From SZUA-430 sp965227535 (GTDB taxonomy: Bacteria; Pseudomonadota; Alphaproteobacteria; Micropepsales; Micropepsaceae): DNA of 64,000 nt. This document shows, one piece after another, positions 16,515 through 25,462 of this stretch. Under the pieces are notes generated by a model. It had not been told where the DNA came from, did not search any database, and saw only the letters and a list, made by a program, of their open reading frames with translations. A program made the translations under genes and the position numbers. Numbering within the stretch: position 1 is the first letter of the stretch; each line of letters starts with the position of its first letter. The stretch lies in contig OZ245761.1 in assembly GCA_965227535.1 (NCBI GenBank), forward strand, positions 2,170,001-2,234,000, in the 5' to 3' direction.

Positions 16515-17599
16515 CGGAGAACTTGAGGCCCATCGGCCTTCTCGCAGAACTCACCCACCGCTGCCCGCTCGGCTGTCCGTATTGTTCGAACCCGCTAGAC
16601 CTCGTCCGCGCCAACCAGGAACTCGACACCAAAACATGGGAACGCGTCTTCAATGAGGCCGCCGACCTCGGCGCCATGCACGTGCATCTCTCCGGCGGCG
16701 AACCACTGGCCCGCAAAGACATCGCCGAACTGACGAACGCGGCCCACCTCGCCGGCCTCTACACCAACCTGATCACCTCGGCGATCGGCCTCAACGCGCA
16801 ACGCCTGACGGAATTGCGCTCCGCCGGCCTCGACCACGTGCAGATCTCGATCCAAGGCATCGACCCCACGCGCGCCGACGCCGTCGCTCACTACAAAGGC
16901 GGATCGCGTGCCAAACGCGACGCCGCCAAACTCGTGGTCGAAGACGGCCTGGCGCTGACCATCAACGCGGTCATCCATCGCGGCAACATCGCCGACGTCC
17001 CCGCCATCATCGACCTCGCCGAAGAACTCGGCGCCGGCCGCCTGGAAGTCGCGCATGTGCAATACCACGGCTGGGCCATCCCCAACCGCGCCACCCTGAT
17101 GCCCACACGCGACGACTTCATGGCCGCGGCAAAGATCGTGGAGGACGCGCGCAAACGCCTCGAAGGTACGCTGGTCATCGACCACGTCATCCCCGACTAC
17201 TACGCCGAACGCCCAAAAGCGTGCATGGGCGGCTGGGGCCGCCAAGTCATCGTGGTGACGCCGGACGGCCGAGCACTCCCCTGCCACGCCGCGAGTACGC
17301 TCCCCGGCTTCACCTTCGACAACGTCCGCGACCGCTCGCTCAGCGACATCTGGGAAACGAGCGAGGCCTTCACAAAATTCCGCGGCACGGCATGGATGCC
17401 AAAGCCCTGCCAAGGCTGCGACCGCGCCGAAATCGACTGGGGCGGCTGCCGCTGCCAAGCCTTCGCCATCACCGGCGAAGCCGCAGCCACCGACCCCGCC
17501 TGCGCCCTATCCCCCGATCACGCGAAGATGCGCGACATGGCCATCGCCGACGCGGCGAGCACGAACACCGCGTACCGCTTCAGAAGAATCGGCGGCTAG
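16511..17599 (+). CDS. pqqE: PqqE, radical SAM PqqA cross-linking enzyme
   Basis: 362 residues from GTG. The radical SAM cluster motif Cys18-x3-Cys22-x2-Cys25 (CPLGCPYC) is intact, followed by the SAM-contact motif SGGEP. The C-terminal SPASM region has cysteines in CMGG, CHAA, CQGC and CRCQ for auxiliary clusters. The enzyme forms the carbon-carbon bond between Glu17 and Tyr21 of PqqA. It is the last gene of the operon. No pqqF, pqqG or PQQ-dependent dehydrogenase is present in the window. Confidence 0.96.
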   Translation: MTENLRPIGLLAELTHRCPLGCPYCSNPLDLVRANQELDTKTWERVFNEAADLGAMHVHLSGGEPLARKDIAELTNAAHLAGLYTNLITSAIGLNAQRLTELRSAGLDHVQISIQGIDPTRADAVAHYKGGSRAKRDAAKLVVEDGLALTINAVIHRGNIADVPAIIDLAEELGAGRLEVAHVQYHGWAIPNRATLMPTRDDFMAAAKIVEDARKRLEGTLVIDHVIPDYYAERPKACMGGWGRQVIVVTPDGRALPCHAASTLPGFTFDNVRDRSLSDIWETSEAFTKFRGTAWMPKPCQGCDRAEIDWGGCRCQAFAITGEAAATDPACALSPDHAKMRDMAIADAASTNTAYRFRRIGG

Positions 17600-17612
17600 C
17601 CCAAACCAAATG

Positions 17613-17783
17613 CTGTCATCCCGGAAGCTAGCGCAGCTTGATCGCGAAGCGATCTAGCGAAGCTTGCTGTCCGGGACCCAGGGTGGCTGCATCAAGCGTT
17701 CGTGCGTCGATCCTGGGTCCCGGACAGTAAGGCTCGCAACCAACTGCTTCGCAGTTGGGCTCACCTAACTTCCGGGATGACAG
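17613..17783. repeat. Nested palindromic element between pqqE and the MDR gene
   Basis: About 171 bp. Outer arms CTGTCATCCCGGAAG (17613-17627) and its complement (17769-17783) are perfect over 15 bp. Inner arms CTGTCCGGGACCCAGG (17667-17682) and complement (17712-17727) are perfect over 16 bp. Smaller self-complementary stretches (GATCGCGAAGCGATC, CAACTGCTTCGCAGTTG) lie between. It fills a convergent junction. The layout is that of a repeated alphaproteobacterial intergenic element; a terminator role is inferred. Confidence 0.85.
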
Positions 17784-17790
17784 GTATTGC

Positions 17791-18804
17791 TTAAGCCGCC
17801 AGATCGATCGCGATCTTCCCAAAGTGCCCCTGCCCCATCATCGTCGTCAGCGCTTCCTTCGCCGCAGCGAACGGGAACGTCTTGTCGATCACCGGCTTGA
17901 TCTTGTGCAGCGTCATCGCGCGGCACATCGCCTCGAACTGTTCGCGCGAGCCGACGGTGACGCCCTTCACCTTCGCATTCGCGGTCATCACCATGCCGAT
18001 CTGCAGATCCTTAACATGCCCCGACAGCACGCCGACGATCGACACATGCCCACCAATGCGGATGGACTTGAGACTGTGCTCCAGCGTGCCCGCGCCGCCC
18101 ACTTCGACGACATGGTCGACGCCGCGCCCGTTCGTGATCTCGCGCACCGCCTTCGACCAATCCGGCGTTTCCTTGTAGTTGATGAGATGATCCGCGCCGA
18201 GCGCCTTCGCGCGCGCCAATTTTTCGTCGGATGACGAGGTGATAATCACCTCCGCCCCCGCCGCCTTCGCGAACTGCAACGCAAAGATCGACACGCCGCC
18301 CGTGCCTTGCACGACCACGGTCTCGCCCGCCGTCAACCCGCCTTCCACCACCAGCGATCGCCAAGCCGTCAGCGCCGCGCACGGCAACGTCGCGACCTCC
18401 GCATCGCTCAAATACGACGGGACCTTCGACACGCCGTCAGCCGACAGCAGCGCATAGTCCCGCCACACGCCGTCGAGCGAACCGCCGATAGCGCTCGCCT
18501 GCCCCTCACGCGTCAACGCGCCGGCAAGCCAGTGCTGAAAGAACATCGACGCCACGCGATCGCCCGCCTTCACGCGCGTGACACCGGGACCGACGGCCAC
18601 AACCTCGCCGCACGCATCCGACAGCGGCACCAGCGGCAGCTTGTACATGGCTCCGAATGCGCCAAGCACCGTGACCAAATCGCGATAGTTCAGCGACGCG
18701 GCCTTCATCTTCACCAGCACCTGACCAGGTCCAGGCTGCGGCGTATCGCGTTCGACGACGCGCAAATTGTCGATCCCGTATTGCGGGATCTCAACGACTT
18801 TCAT
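17791..18804 (-). CDS. MDR-family NAD(P)-dependent dehydrogenase (zinc-independent type)
   Basis: 337 residues, medium-chain dehydrogenase/reductase. GroES-like N-terminal domain (about 1-125), then a Rossmann domain with VVQGTGGVSIFALQFAKAAGAEV (about 163-185). The catalytic-zinc signature GHE-x2-G is replaced by PLSDACGEV. The usual cysteine ligand position reads NYRDL, as in quinone-oxidoreductase-like members, so zinc is probably absent. Last gene of a four-gene minus-strand cluster with a VOC protein, a CMD protein and an MFS transporter. Substrate unknown; a ring- or aldehyde-related reduction is a guess from context. Confidence 0.8.
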   Translation of the reverse strand: MKVVEIPQYGIDNLRVVERDTPQPGPGQVLVKMKAASLNYRDLVTVLGAFGAMYKLPLVPLSDACGEVVAVGPGVTRVKAGDRVASMFFQHWLAGALTREGQASAIGGSLDGVWRDYALLSADGVSKVPSYLSDAEVATLPCAALTAWRSLVVEGGLTAGETVVVQGTGGVSIFALQFAKAAGAEVIITSSSDEKLARAKALGADHLINYKETPDWSKAVREITNGRGVDHVVEVGGAGTLEHSLKSIRIGGHVSIVGVLSGHVKDLQIGMVMTANAKVKGVTVGSREQFEAMCRAMTLHKIKPVIDKTFPFAAAKEALTTMMGQGHFGKIAIDLAA

Positions 18805-18826
18805 GATGTTCTCCAGGTGGCGAAAC

Positions 18827-19366
18827 TTATTCGGCGGCGCGGCGAAAATCTTTCGCCTTGTGCATCTGCATCGACTTCGGCGGCGCCGAGTGCGGCACGT
18901 CGTTCGACGTCACCGCTTTCAGCGCCAGATCCTTGTCGGCCTGCGTGAACTGACCCGTCGTCACGCAATACTCGACCAGCGTCCCGTTCGGATCGCGCGT
19001 GTAGATCGACGTACACCAATTGTGGTCGATCTCCATCACGTCGTGCCCGCCCGCGAGCCACATGTCGCGCTTGCTGCGCAAATGCTCCATCGTCGGCGAA
19101 TAGAACGAGATGTGATTGACCCACTCCGGCAAACCCGCAGCCTTCGACAAGCCCGTCTCGAACGGCTTCTCATAGGGCTCGCCGTGCAGTTCCCAAAACG
19201 CGATGAAGCGATCCGGCTCGATCTCATAGAAGAAGTGCTTGGCCCACCCGCCGATCGGCGTCGGCCCGATCTCCACCTTCTTCAGATCGAACCCCATCAC
19301 CTCGCGGTAGAAGTGGTCGATCGCCTTCATATCGCGCGTCGCAAGCGCCAAGTGATGATAGGCCAT
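18827..19366 (-). CDS. VOC-family (glyoxalase/extradiol dioxygenase-like) protein
   Basis: 179 residues with one vicinal-oxygen-chelate module. Predicted metal ligands are a His in the N-terminal YHHLALATRD, a His in WVNHISFYSP and a Glu in GTLVEYC, the 2-His-1-Glu pattern of type I extradiol dioxygenases and related enzymes. The C-terminal extension (about 140-179) is polar and probably disordered. It lies 22 bp upstream of the MDR gene and 23 bp downstream of the CMD gene. Reaction not predictable; glyoxalase, dioxygenase or isomerase are all possible. Confidence 0.75.
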   Translation of the reverse strand: MAYHHLALATRDMKAIDHFYREVMGFDLKKVEIGPTPIGGWAKHFFYEIEPDRFIAFWELHGEPYEKPFETGLSKAAGLPEWVNHISFYSPTMEHLRSKRDMWLAGGHDVMEIDHNWCTSIYTRDPNGTLVEYCVTTGQFTQADKDLALKAVTSNDVPHSAPPKSMQMHKAKDFRRAAE

Positions 19367-19389
19367 GTGCGTTCCTCCAATGCTTATTC

Positions 19390-20016
19390 TTACCGATCCA
19401 CCATGCGCATGACGTCGCCGCCTTTGGGCGAGCCGACCTCGACGATCCGGTCGTCGACGTCGTCATACTCAAGCCGCAAGGCCTTCGAAATCGTCGCATG
19501 AAAATCATAGAGCGCCGTCGTATAGGTCAGTTCAAGAATCTCTTCGTCCGACAAATGCTTCTTCAACACCGCGAACGTCCCGTCCGGCACCCGCCCGCCG
19601 CCGAGAACGAGATCGTCCGTATAGGCCAACACCGCCCGCTCGATCTCGCTGAAGCATGTCGCCGTCTGCCACGCCGGAATAGCCGCGATCTGCTCGTCGC
19701 TTAAGCCCACGCCGCGCGACGCCTTGCAATGCTGCGAATAGACGAACTGGCTCCCCCGCGCCCAGCCCGCGCGCGTCTGTCCCAACTCGCGCAGCTTCGG
19801 CGACAGCTTCCGATTCGGCGAACGATAAAACTGAAACCCCGCGACCGCATGATCGAACGCATCCGGCACAACCGCGAACACCGTCCACCAGTTACCGGGC
19901 GTGCCGGTATCCGTGCCCGGCTCCTTCACCGGATCGCGATCGCCGAACAGCGCCTTGTAGATCGTCTTCGCAAACGGATGCGCGTCGTCGCGGCCAACCT
20001 GACGCAAACGGGGCAA
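19390..20016 (-). CDS. Carboxymuconolactone decarboxylase (CMD) family protein
   Basis: 208 residues with one CMD/AhpD-like domain. The active-site region is SQHCKASRGVGL, where AhpD-type enzymes have CxxC-x3-H; here only one cysteine is present, so a thiol-disulfide role is less likely than a lactone decarboxylase or related activity. The later helix LSDEEILELTYTTALYDFHA is typical of the family. Second gene of the minus-strand cluster starting with the MFS transporter (51-bp gap). Confidence 0.78.
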   Translation of the reverse strand: MPRLRQVGRDDAHPFAKTIYKALFGDRDPVKEPGTDTGTPGNWWTVFAVVPDAFDHAVAGFQFYRSPNRKLSPKLRELGQTRAGWARGSQFVYSQHCKASRGVGLSDEQIAAIPAWQTATCFSEIERAVLAYTDDLVLGGGRVPDGTFAVLKKHLSDEEILELTYTTALYDFHATISKALRLEYDDVDDRIVEVGSPKGGDVMRMVDR

Positions 20017-20067
20017 AGGGCGTTCCTCTTCTTATCTGCCACCAGCGTAAGACACTGAGAGCCGCCG

Positions 20068-21264
20068 TCAACTCTTGAGGTCGAGCACCGCCCCATTCCA
20101 AAGACGGCTGAGCAGTAGCGACAACCCCAATGCAACCGCGCTCGTCGCGGTCATCAGCAGGTAACCAAACGCCCCGAAGTCGGCGAACAAGTACCCCGAC
20201 GCGAACTGCCCGGCCGCCATGAAGACGCCGATGGTGATCGCCGAATACAGGCTCTGCGCCGTTGCCATCAAACTATGCGGCACCGCACGCGCGATGAAAT
20301 GCATGGCGCCCAGATGCGCCGCACCAAAAGTTCCCGCATGCAAACACTGCACCGGGATCAACACCCAAAGCGGCGGCGAGAACGCCGTGATCGTCCAGCG
20401 CAACAATCCGCTCGCCGCCCCGATCATCATCAAGTTCACCGGCCCGATCCGAGCCACGACGCGGTTCGAGAACGAAAACAAGATGATCTCCGCAATCACG
20501 CCGAGTGCCCACAAGAACCCGATCAGATCCGGCCCATACCCCAACGCCTTCCAGTTCAGCGTCCCAAACCCGTAATAGAACGCGTGACAAGACTGCGCGA
20601 CGCCGGCCGTCGCCACGAACACGATGAACGCCGGATGCCGCGCCAGCTTACGCGCCTCACCCCACATGCCGTTGACGTGATCCTCCGCGCGATGAACGAC
20701 GGGCTCGGGCGGCAACACGAACGACATCGCAAACGCGAACGACCCTGCCGCGATCAGAATCGGCAGAAAGAACCCGACGCCCTCCTGCGCCAAGAACAAG
20801 CCGCTCGAAAAGTTCATCGCGATGAACGCCATCGACCCGAACAACCGCACGCGTCCGTAGTCGAACTGATGCAGCATCGCCGTCTTCAACGTCACGCCCT
20901 CGATCAACGGCCCGATGGCGGAGAACGCCGCGCTCGACGTGATCGAAAACAGAATAACGAACACCGTCCCCGGCATCGCCGCATAACCGGCGTAGGAAAA
21001 CGCCGCCAACCCCATCAGCAGAATGATCGCAAGCCGCCGCGCGTGAAACGCGTCCGCGACAAACCCCAGCGCCGGACCGGTGAGCACGCGCACAGCCCCC
21101 ATCACGCCCATCAGCAGCCCGGTCGCCTGGGGATCGAACCCGACGCTCGCCAGCCACGCCGGAAAGAACGGCAGGTGCACGCCGCCTATCAAATTGATCC
21201 CGATATAGAACGGCACAAACCGCACCGCGTCGGGATGCGGCTGCGGCAAACGAAACGCGGCCAT
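20068..21264 (-). CDS. MFS transporter (HcaT/MFS_1-like type)
   Basis: 398 residues with about 12 hydrophobic segments. FYIGINLIGGVHLPFFPAWL at the start, GALxGFVADAFHARR-like loop 2-3, and YGRVRLFGSMAFI resemble the MFS_1-like group that includes the phenylpropionate transporter HcaT. First gene of the cluster with CMD, VOC and MDR genes, consistent with uptake of the substrate they process. It is divergent from the POT transporter. Substrate assignment is inference. Confidence 0.82.
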   Translation of the reverse strand: MAAFRLPQPHPDAVRFVPFYIGINLIGGVHLPFFPAWLASVGFDPQATGLLMGVMGAVRVLTGPALGFVADAFHARRLAIILLMGLAAFSYAGYAAMPGTVFVILFSITSSAAFSAIGPLIEGVTLKTAMLHQFDYGRVRLFGSMAFIAMNFSSGLFLAQEGVGFFLPILIAAGSFAFAMSFVLPPEPVVHRAEDHVNGMWGEARKLARHPAFIVFVATAGVAQSCHAFYYGFGTLNWKALGYGPDLIGFLWALGVIAEIILFSFSNRVVARIGPVNLMMIGAASGLLRWTITAFSPPLWVLIPVQCLHAGTFGAAHLGAMHFIARAVPHSLMATAQSLYSAITIGVFMAAGQFASGYLFADFGAFGYLLMTATSAVALGLSLLLSRLWNGAVLDLKS

Positions 21265-21419
21265 GGGCGGATTAACGTGTCACGGAATCAGGGTCGGGAG
21301 GCGCACTCTTAGCGGACCCAGCGGTCGCCTGTCATGACCCGCCCAAAACCTTACGGCTTGCTCTAGCACCGCCGGTATGTCTGCATGGCGTTCGGCGTCA
21401 GCAAGGGGACCGCGCGCGC

Positions 21420-23219
21420 ATGAATATCTTCACCTTCGGAATCGCCCTGACCATCCTGACGGCGATACCCGTGATCGTGCAGCTTCGCCGCCACCCGCGC
21501 GGCCTGGTCATCCTGTTCTTCGCCGAGATGTGGGAGCGCTTTTCCTTCTACGGCATGCGCGGCCTGCTCATTTTCTATCTGACGCAGCACTTCCTATTCG
21601 ACGACAAGTTCGCCAACGGCATCTACGGCGCCTACGGATCGCTGGTCTACCTGCTGCCCCTCGTCGGCGGCTTCCTCGCCGACCACTACCTCGGCACGCG
21701 CAAGGCCGTCGCCTTCGGCGCGCTGCTGCTGGTCGCGGGCCACGCCACCATGGCGCTCGAAGGCCCGACGGCCACCCAAGTCCTGACCTACCAAAACACC
21801 GAATACGTCTTCGCCATCGAAGGTCGCGGCAGTGCCAGTCAACCGCGTATCACCGTCGGCGACGCAAGTTATACCGTCGGCGCGTCCAGCGACGGCGGCC
21901 TCCAAATCAAAGACATGCCCGAAGGCGGCGCCCTCCCCGCCACATTGCCGAAAGGTTCGTTCGAGCTGTCCGTCAAAGGCCGCGACCCGCTCTACACCGG
22001 CATCTTCTTCCTCGCGCTGTCGCTGATCGTCATGGGCGTCGGCTTCTTAAAGCCCAACATCTCCACGCTCGTAGGGCAACTCTATCCCAACCAAGCCGAC
22101 CCGCGCCGCGACGCCGGCTTCACGCTCTACTACTACGGCATCAACCTGGGCTCGTTCTGGGCCGCCATCCTGTGCGGTTGGCTTGGCCAAGAGATCGGCT
22201 GGTGGGCAGGCTTCGGTGCCGCCAGCATCGGCATGGCGATCGGCTATGTGGTCTTCGTCCTCGGCAAGCCGATGCTCGACGGCAAAGGCGAACCGCCCGA
22301 CCCGGTCAAACTGAAGAAACCGGTCGCTGGGATCAGGCTCGAATGGCTGCTCTACATCCTGACCTTCGCCGGCATCGGCATCGTCTGGCTCTTCGTCCAA
22401 CGCTTTGAGTTCGTTGGCTACGCCCTCGCCGCAGGTTCGGTCGGCGTCCTCAGCTACATCTTCTACTTCATGACGACGCAATGCACGCGCGTCGAAGCCG
22501 GACGCATGTTGCTGGCGCTCGCGCTCATCTTGTTCTCCGTCATCTTCTTCACGCTGTTCAATCAGGCCGGCTCATCGCTGAACCAATTCGCGCAACGCAA
22601 CGTCGACCTCAACGTCTTCGGCACCGCCATCACACCGGCCCAAACACAATCCTTCAACGCAGGCCTCATCCTGATCCTGGCGCCGATCTTCGCCGCATTG
22701 TGGGCCTTCCTTGAACCGCGCCATCTCGACCCGAACGCGCCGGCAAAGTTCGGTCTCGCGCTGTTGCAGATCGCAGCCGGCTTCGCCGTCCTCGTTTGGG
22801 GTGCCGAGAATTTCGTCGGCCCCGAATTCCGCGTGCCCATGGTCTTCCTCTTCGTCATGTACATCTTCCACACGACGGGTGAACTCTGCCTCTCACCCGT
22901 CGGCCTCTCGCAAATGACGAAGCTCTCGCCGGCGGCAACGGTCGCAACCATCATGGCGACGTGGTTTCTGGGTTCAGCCTGGGCAGGCTACGCCGGCGCC
23001 TTGATCGCGCAGCTCACGGCCGCGCCGACAGTCGCAGGTCAGGTACTAGACCCCGGCGCAGCGCTCCAAAACTACATCACCGTGTTCACGAACGTGGCGA
23101 TATGGGGCGCGGCCCTAGGCATCGGCGTACTGATCCTGTCGCCGTTCCTCGGCCGCCTCGATCGCGCCTCCGACCGGGCCGCAGACAAGGCCGCGCTGAA
23201 TCCCGCCCCAGGCGAATAG
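21420..23219 (+). CDS. POT-family proton-coupled peptide transporter with an extra soluble insert
   Basis: 599 residues, about 12-14 membrane helices. The POT signature ExxERFxFYG is present as EMWERFSFYG (residues 36-45), and FYFGIN-type YYYGINLGSFWA marks helix 4-5. Residues about 117-195 form a hydrophilic, beta-prone insert (ITVGDASYTV, FELSVKGRDPLYTG) between early helices. This insert is unusual next to characterised bacterial POT proteins. AAGGGGA precedes the ATG. It is followed by an exported S9 peptidase gene, which fits a peptide-scavenging function. Confidence 0.9.
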   Translation: MNIFTFGIALTILTAIPVIVQLRRHPRGLVILFFAEMWERFSFYGMRGLLIFYLTQHFLFDDKFANGIYGAYGSLVYLLPLVGGFLADHYLGTRKAVAFGALLLVAGHATMALEGPTATQVLTYQNTEYVFAIEGRGSASQPRITVGDASYTVGASSDGGLQIKDMPEGGALPATLPKGSFELSVKGRDPLYTGIFFLALSLIVMGVGFLKPNISTLVGQLYPNQADPRRDAGFTLYYYGINLGSFWAAILCGWLGQEIGWWAGFGAASIGMAIGYVVFVLGKPMLDGKGEPPDPVKLKKPVAGIRLEWLLYILTFAGIGIVWLFVQRFEFVGYALAAGSVGVLSYIFYFMTTQCTRVEAGRMLLALALILFSVIFFTLFNQAGSSLNQFAQRNVDLNVFGTAITPAQTQSFNAGLILILAPIFAALWAFLEPRHLDPNAPAKFGLALLQIAAGFAVLVWGAENFVGPEFRVPMVFLFVMYIFHTTGELCLSPVGLSQMTKLSPAATVATIMATWFLGSAWAGYAGALIAQLTAAPTVAGQVLDPGAALQNYITVFTNVAIWGAALGIGVLILSPFLGRLDRASDRAADKAALNPAPGE

Positions 23220-23484
23220 CCCCAGCGCTCTGCGCGCAATCGCTGGACGTCGGTCACACCGACACCGTCGGTTTGCCGAAATACATCCAGCGCTCTCCGA
23301 ATGCCGCGCCAAACCGGCGACAGCGTCAAAGAACCGCAAAACCGGCACGCTACGGTCGACCTGCGAAATCACACCGCGCATGGCACAGAGGGCGGGCCAA
23401 GGTTCGCCCTTTGTCATGAGCACGCCATGCCTGTATTTCTAGCCTGGACCGGTCCAGAATGCCGGACGCCATCAGGGGGAACAG
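23220..23484 (+). promoter_or_regulatory. Intergenic region between POT transporter and S9 peptidase
   Basis: 265 bp. It has a hairpin AGGGCG-N10-CGCCCT followed by TTGTC (23389-23410), possibly a weak terminator for the transporter, and a repeated CCAGCGCTCT (about 23222 and 23288). I see no credible coding sequence and no clear promoter. Confidence 0.35.
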
Positions 23485-25449
23485 ATGTTGTCGTCGCGTA
23501 AGATTCTATTGGGGCTGGGCGTAGCACTGTGCACCGCACTCGCGCCTGAGGCCGGGGCCCGTGTGCCGCTTGAGACGTTCGCCGCCAACGCCGCAATGGA
23601 CCCGCCGCGCCTGTCACCCAACGGCAAACACGTCGCCGTGGCGACGCGCAAGGACAAGATCGAAACAGTCCTGATCTACGACGTCGCCACACCGGGCACG
23701 ATCAACGGCATCGACATGCCGGCGGGCGTGGAGATCGACTGGATCGATTGGGCGAACGACGACCGCATCCTGGTGGGCTTCTCCAAGCCGTCGACCGAAC
23801 GTTGGTACGGCACCACCTACGACACGACGCCCTCGCGCGTCATCGCTTTCAACCGCGACGGCAGCAATCACAAAGTCCTCCTGGCAAACGCGCGCAAACT
23901 GCGCAGCAATCTCAATCTCTCAGGCATTCTCGACGACCTACCGGGCGACCCCAAATCCGTGCTGATGGCCGCCGACGACGGTGATCGCAGGCTCAGCATC
24001 TATCGCGTGAACGTCGACACCGGCGCCTCGGCGATCGTCCGCCGCGGCAACGTGAACACACGGGCTTGGATGACCGACACGCAGGGCGAACCGCGTGTGC
24101 GCATCGACTACCGCCCCCGCCGCGATCGCATCGAGATATACGCGCGCAAAAGCGGCAGCGAAGACTTCGAGCTCATCTACGAATACAGCGTGCGCGAAAT
24201 CCCGCAGTTCCAGATCGTCGGCTTCACCGATGAAAAAGACACCGCGATCGCCGTCGCACGCCGCAACGGCGACCGCCTGGGCCTTTACGAATACAACCTG
24301 GCCACGCGCGCGCTCGGCAAACCGCTGTTCGAACATCCCGTCGTCGACATCGGCGAACCCGTTGGCGGGCCCATCTATGACCCCAACACCTCAAAGCTCA
24401 CCGGGATCATCTATGCCGAAGACACCTTGCACCGGCACTATTTCGATCCGGCGCTTGCGGCCATACAAGACAAGCTTGATGCGACGTTCCCCGACGTAGC
24501 CAGCATCGGGCCAATCGCCTGGTCGCAGGACCGTGCGCAGTTCATCGTGGCCGCAGCTGGACCTAAGGACCCGGGCTCGTTCTACATGTACGATCCCATA
24601 AAGAACCACGCGTCTCTCATCGGCCGCGCCCACCCCGACATCGCGCCCGCGGAGTTGGGTGACGTGCTGATCATCAAGTACAAGGCCCGTGACGGGACGA
24701 AGATCCCTGGCTACCTGACGCTGCCGCCCGGCAAGGGCGACAAGAAGCTGCCGCTGATCGTACTGCCGCACGGCGGTCCCGAAGCGCGCGACATCGTCTA
24801 CTACGAGTCCTGGTCGCAAGTGCTCGCCAATCGCGGGTACGCGGTGTTCCAGCCGAACTTCCGCGGCTCGGCCGGCTACGGCAAAGCCTATGCCGAGGCA
24901 GGCTACGGCCAATGGGGCAAGCTCATGCAGGATGACGTCACGGACGGCGTCAAAGCGCTGATCGCCGACGGCACGGCAGACGCATCACGCATCTGCATCG
25001 TCGGTGCCAGCTACGGCGGCTACGCCGCGCTCGCCGGCGGCGCCTACACGCCGGACCTTTACAAATGTGTCGTCTCGATCGCCGGCGTCACGGATTTACC
25101 CGCACTCGTCGAGAGCGAAAGGCTTCGCTACGGCGAGGAATCCGGCATCTACGATTACGTCAGGAGAACGATCGGCGATCCGGCCAAAGACCTTGAGCGC
25201 ATGAAGGCGTTCTCACCGGCCCAGCACGCGGCAAACTTCAAAGTGCCGGTGCTGTTGGTCCACGGCTTCAACGATGTCACCGTCCCGATCAACCAAAGCA
25301 AGCTCATGGACGCAGCTCTGCGCGCCGCCGGCAAGCAGGTGCAGTACGTGGAAATTAAGAACGAGGGCCACAATTTCCTGAAGCCGGAGTCTCGTCTGAA
25401 GCTCTTCACCGAACTCGAGAAATTCCTCGCCACCCACATCGGCAACTAG
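23485..25449 (+). CDS. Exported S9-family (prolyl oligopeptidase-type) peptidase
   Basis: 654 residues. A signal peptide (about 1-25, ILLGLGVALCTALAPEAGA) is followed by a beta-propeller-like domain (to about 390) and an alpha/beta-hydrolase domain. The catalytic triad is visible: Ser509 in GASYGGY, Asp597 in HGFNDVTVP, His629 in NEGHNF. It should cleave short peptides in the periplasm. The start is supported by CAGGGGGAACAG before the ATG. Its stop lies 13 bp from the oppositely directed transglutaminase stop. Confidence 0.93.
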   Translation: MLSSRKILLGLGVALCTALAPEAGARVPLETFAANAAMDPPRLSPNGKHVAVATRKDKIETVLIYDVATPGTINGIDMPAGVEIDWIDWANDDRILVGFSKPSTERWYGTTYDTTPSRVIAFNRDGSNHKVLLANARKLRSNLNLSGILDDLPGDPKSVLMAADDGDRRLSIYRVNVDTGASAIVRRGNVNTRAWMTDTQGEPRVRIDYRPRRDRIEIYARKSGSEDFELIYEYSVREIPQFQIVGFTDEKDTAIAVARRNGDRLGLYEYNLATRALGKPLFEHPVVDIGEPVGGPIYDPNTSKLTGIIYAEDTLHRHYFDPALAAIQDKLDATFPDVASIGPIAWSQDRAQFIVAAAGPKDPGSFYMYDPIKNHASLIGRAHPDIAPAELGDVLIIKYKARDGTKIPGYLTLPPGKGDKKLPLIVLPHGGPEARDIVYYESWSQVLANRGYAVFQPNFRGSAGYGKAYAEAGYGQWGKLMQDDVTDGVKALIADGTADASRICIVGASYGGYAALAGGAYTPDLYKCVVSIAGVTDLPALVESERLRYGEESGIYDYVRRTIGDPAKDLERMKAFSPAQHAANFKVPVLLVHGFNDVTVPINQSKLMDAALRAAGKQVQYVEIKNEGHNFLKPESRLKLFTELEKFLATHIGN

Positions 25450-25462
25450 CGCCGCCGACGGG

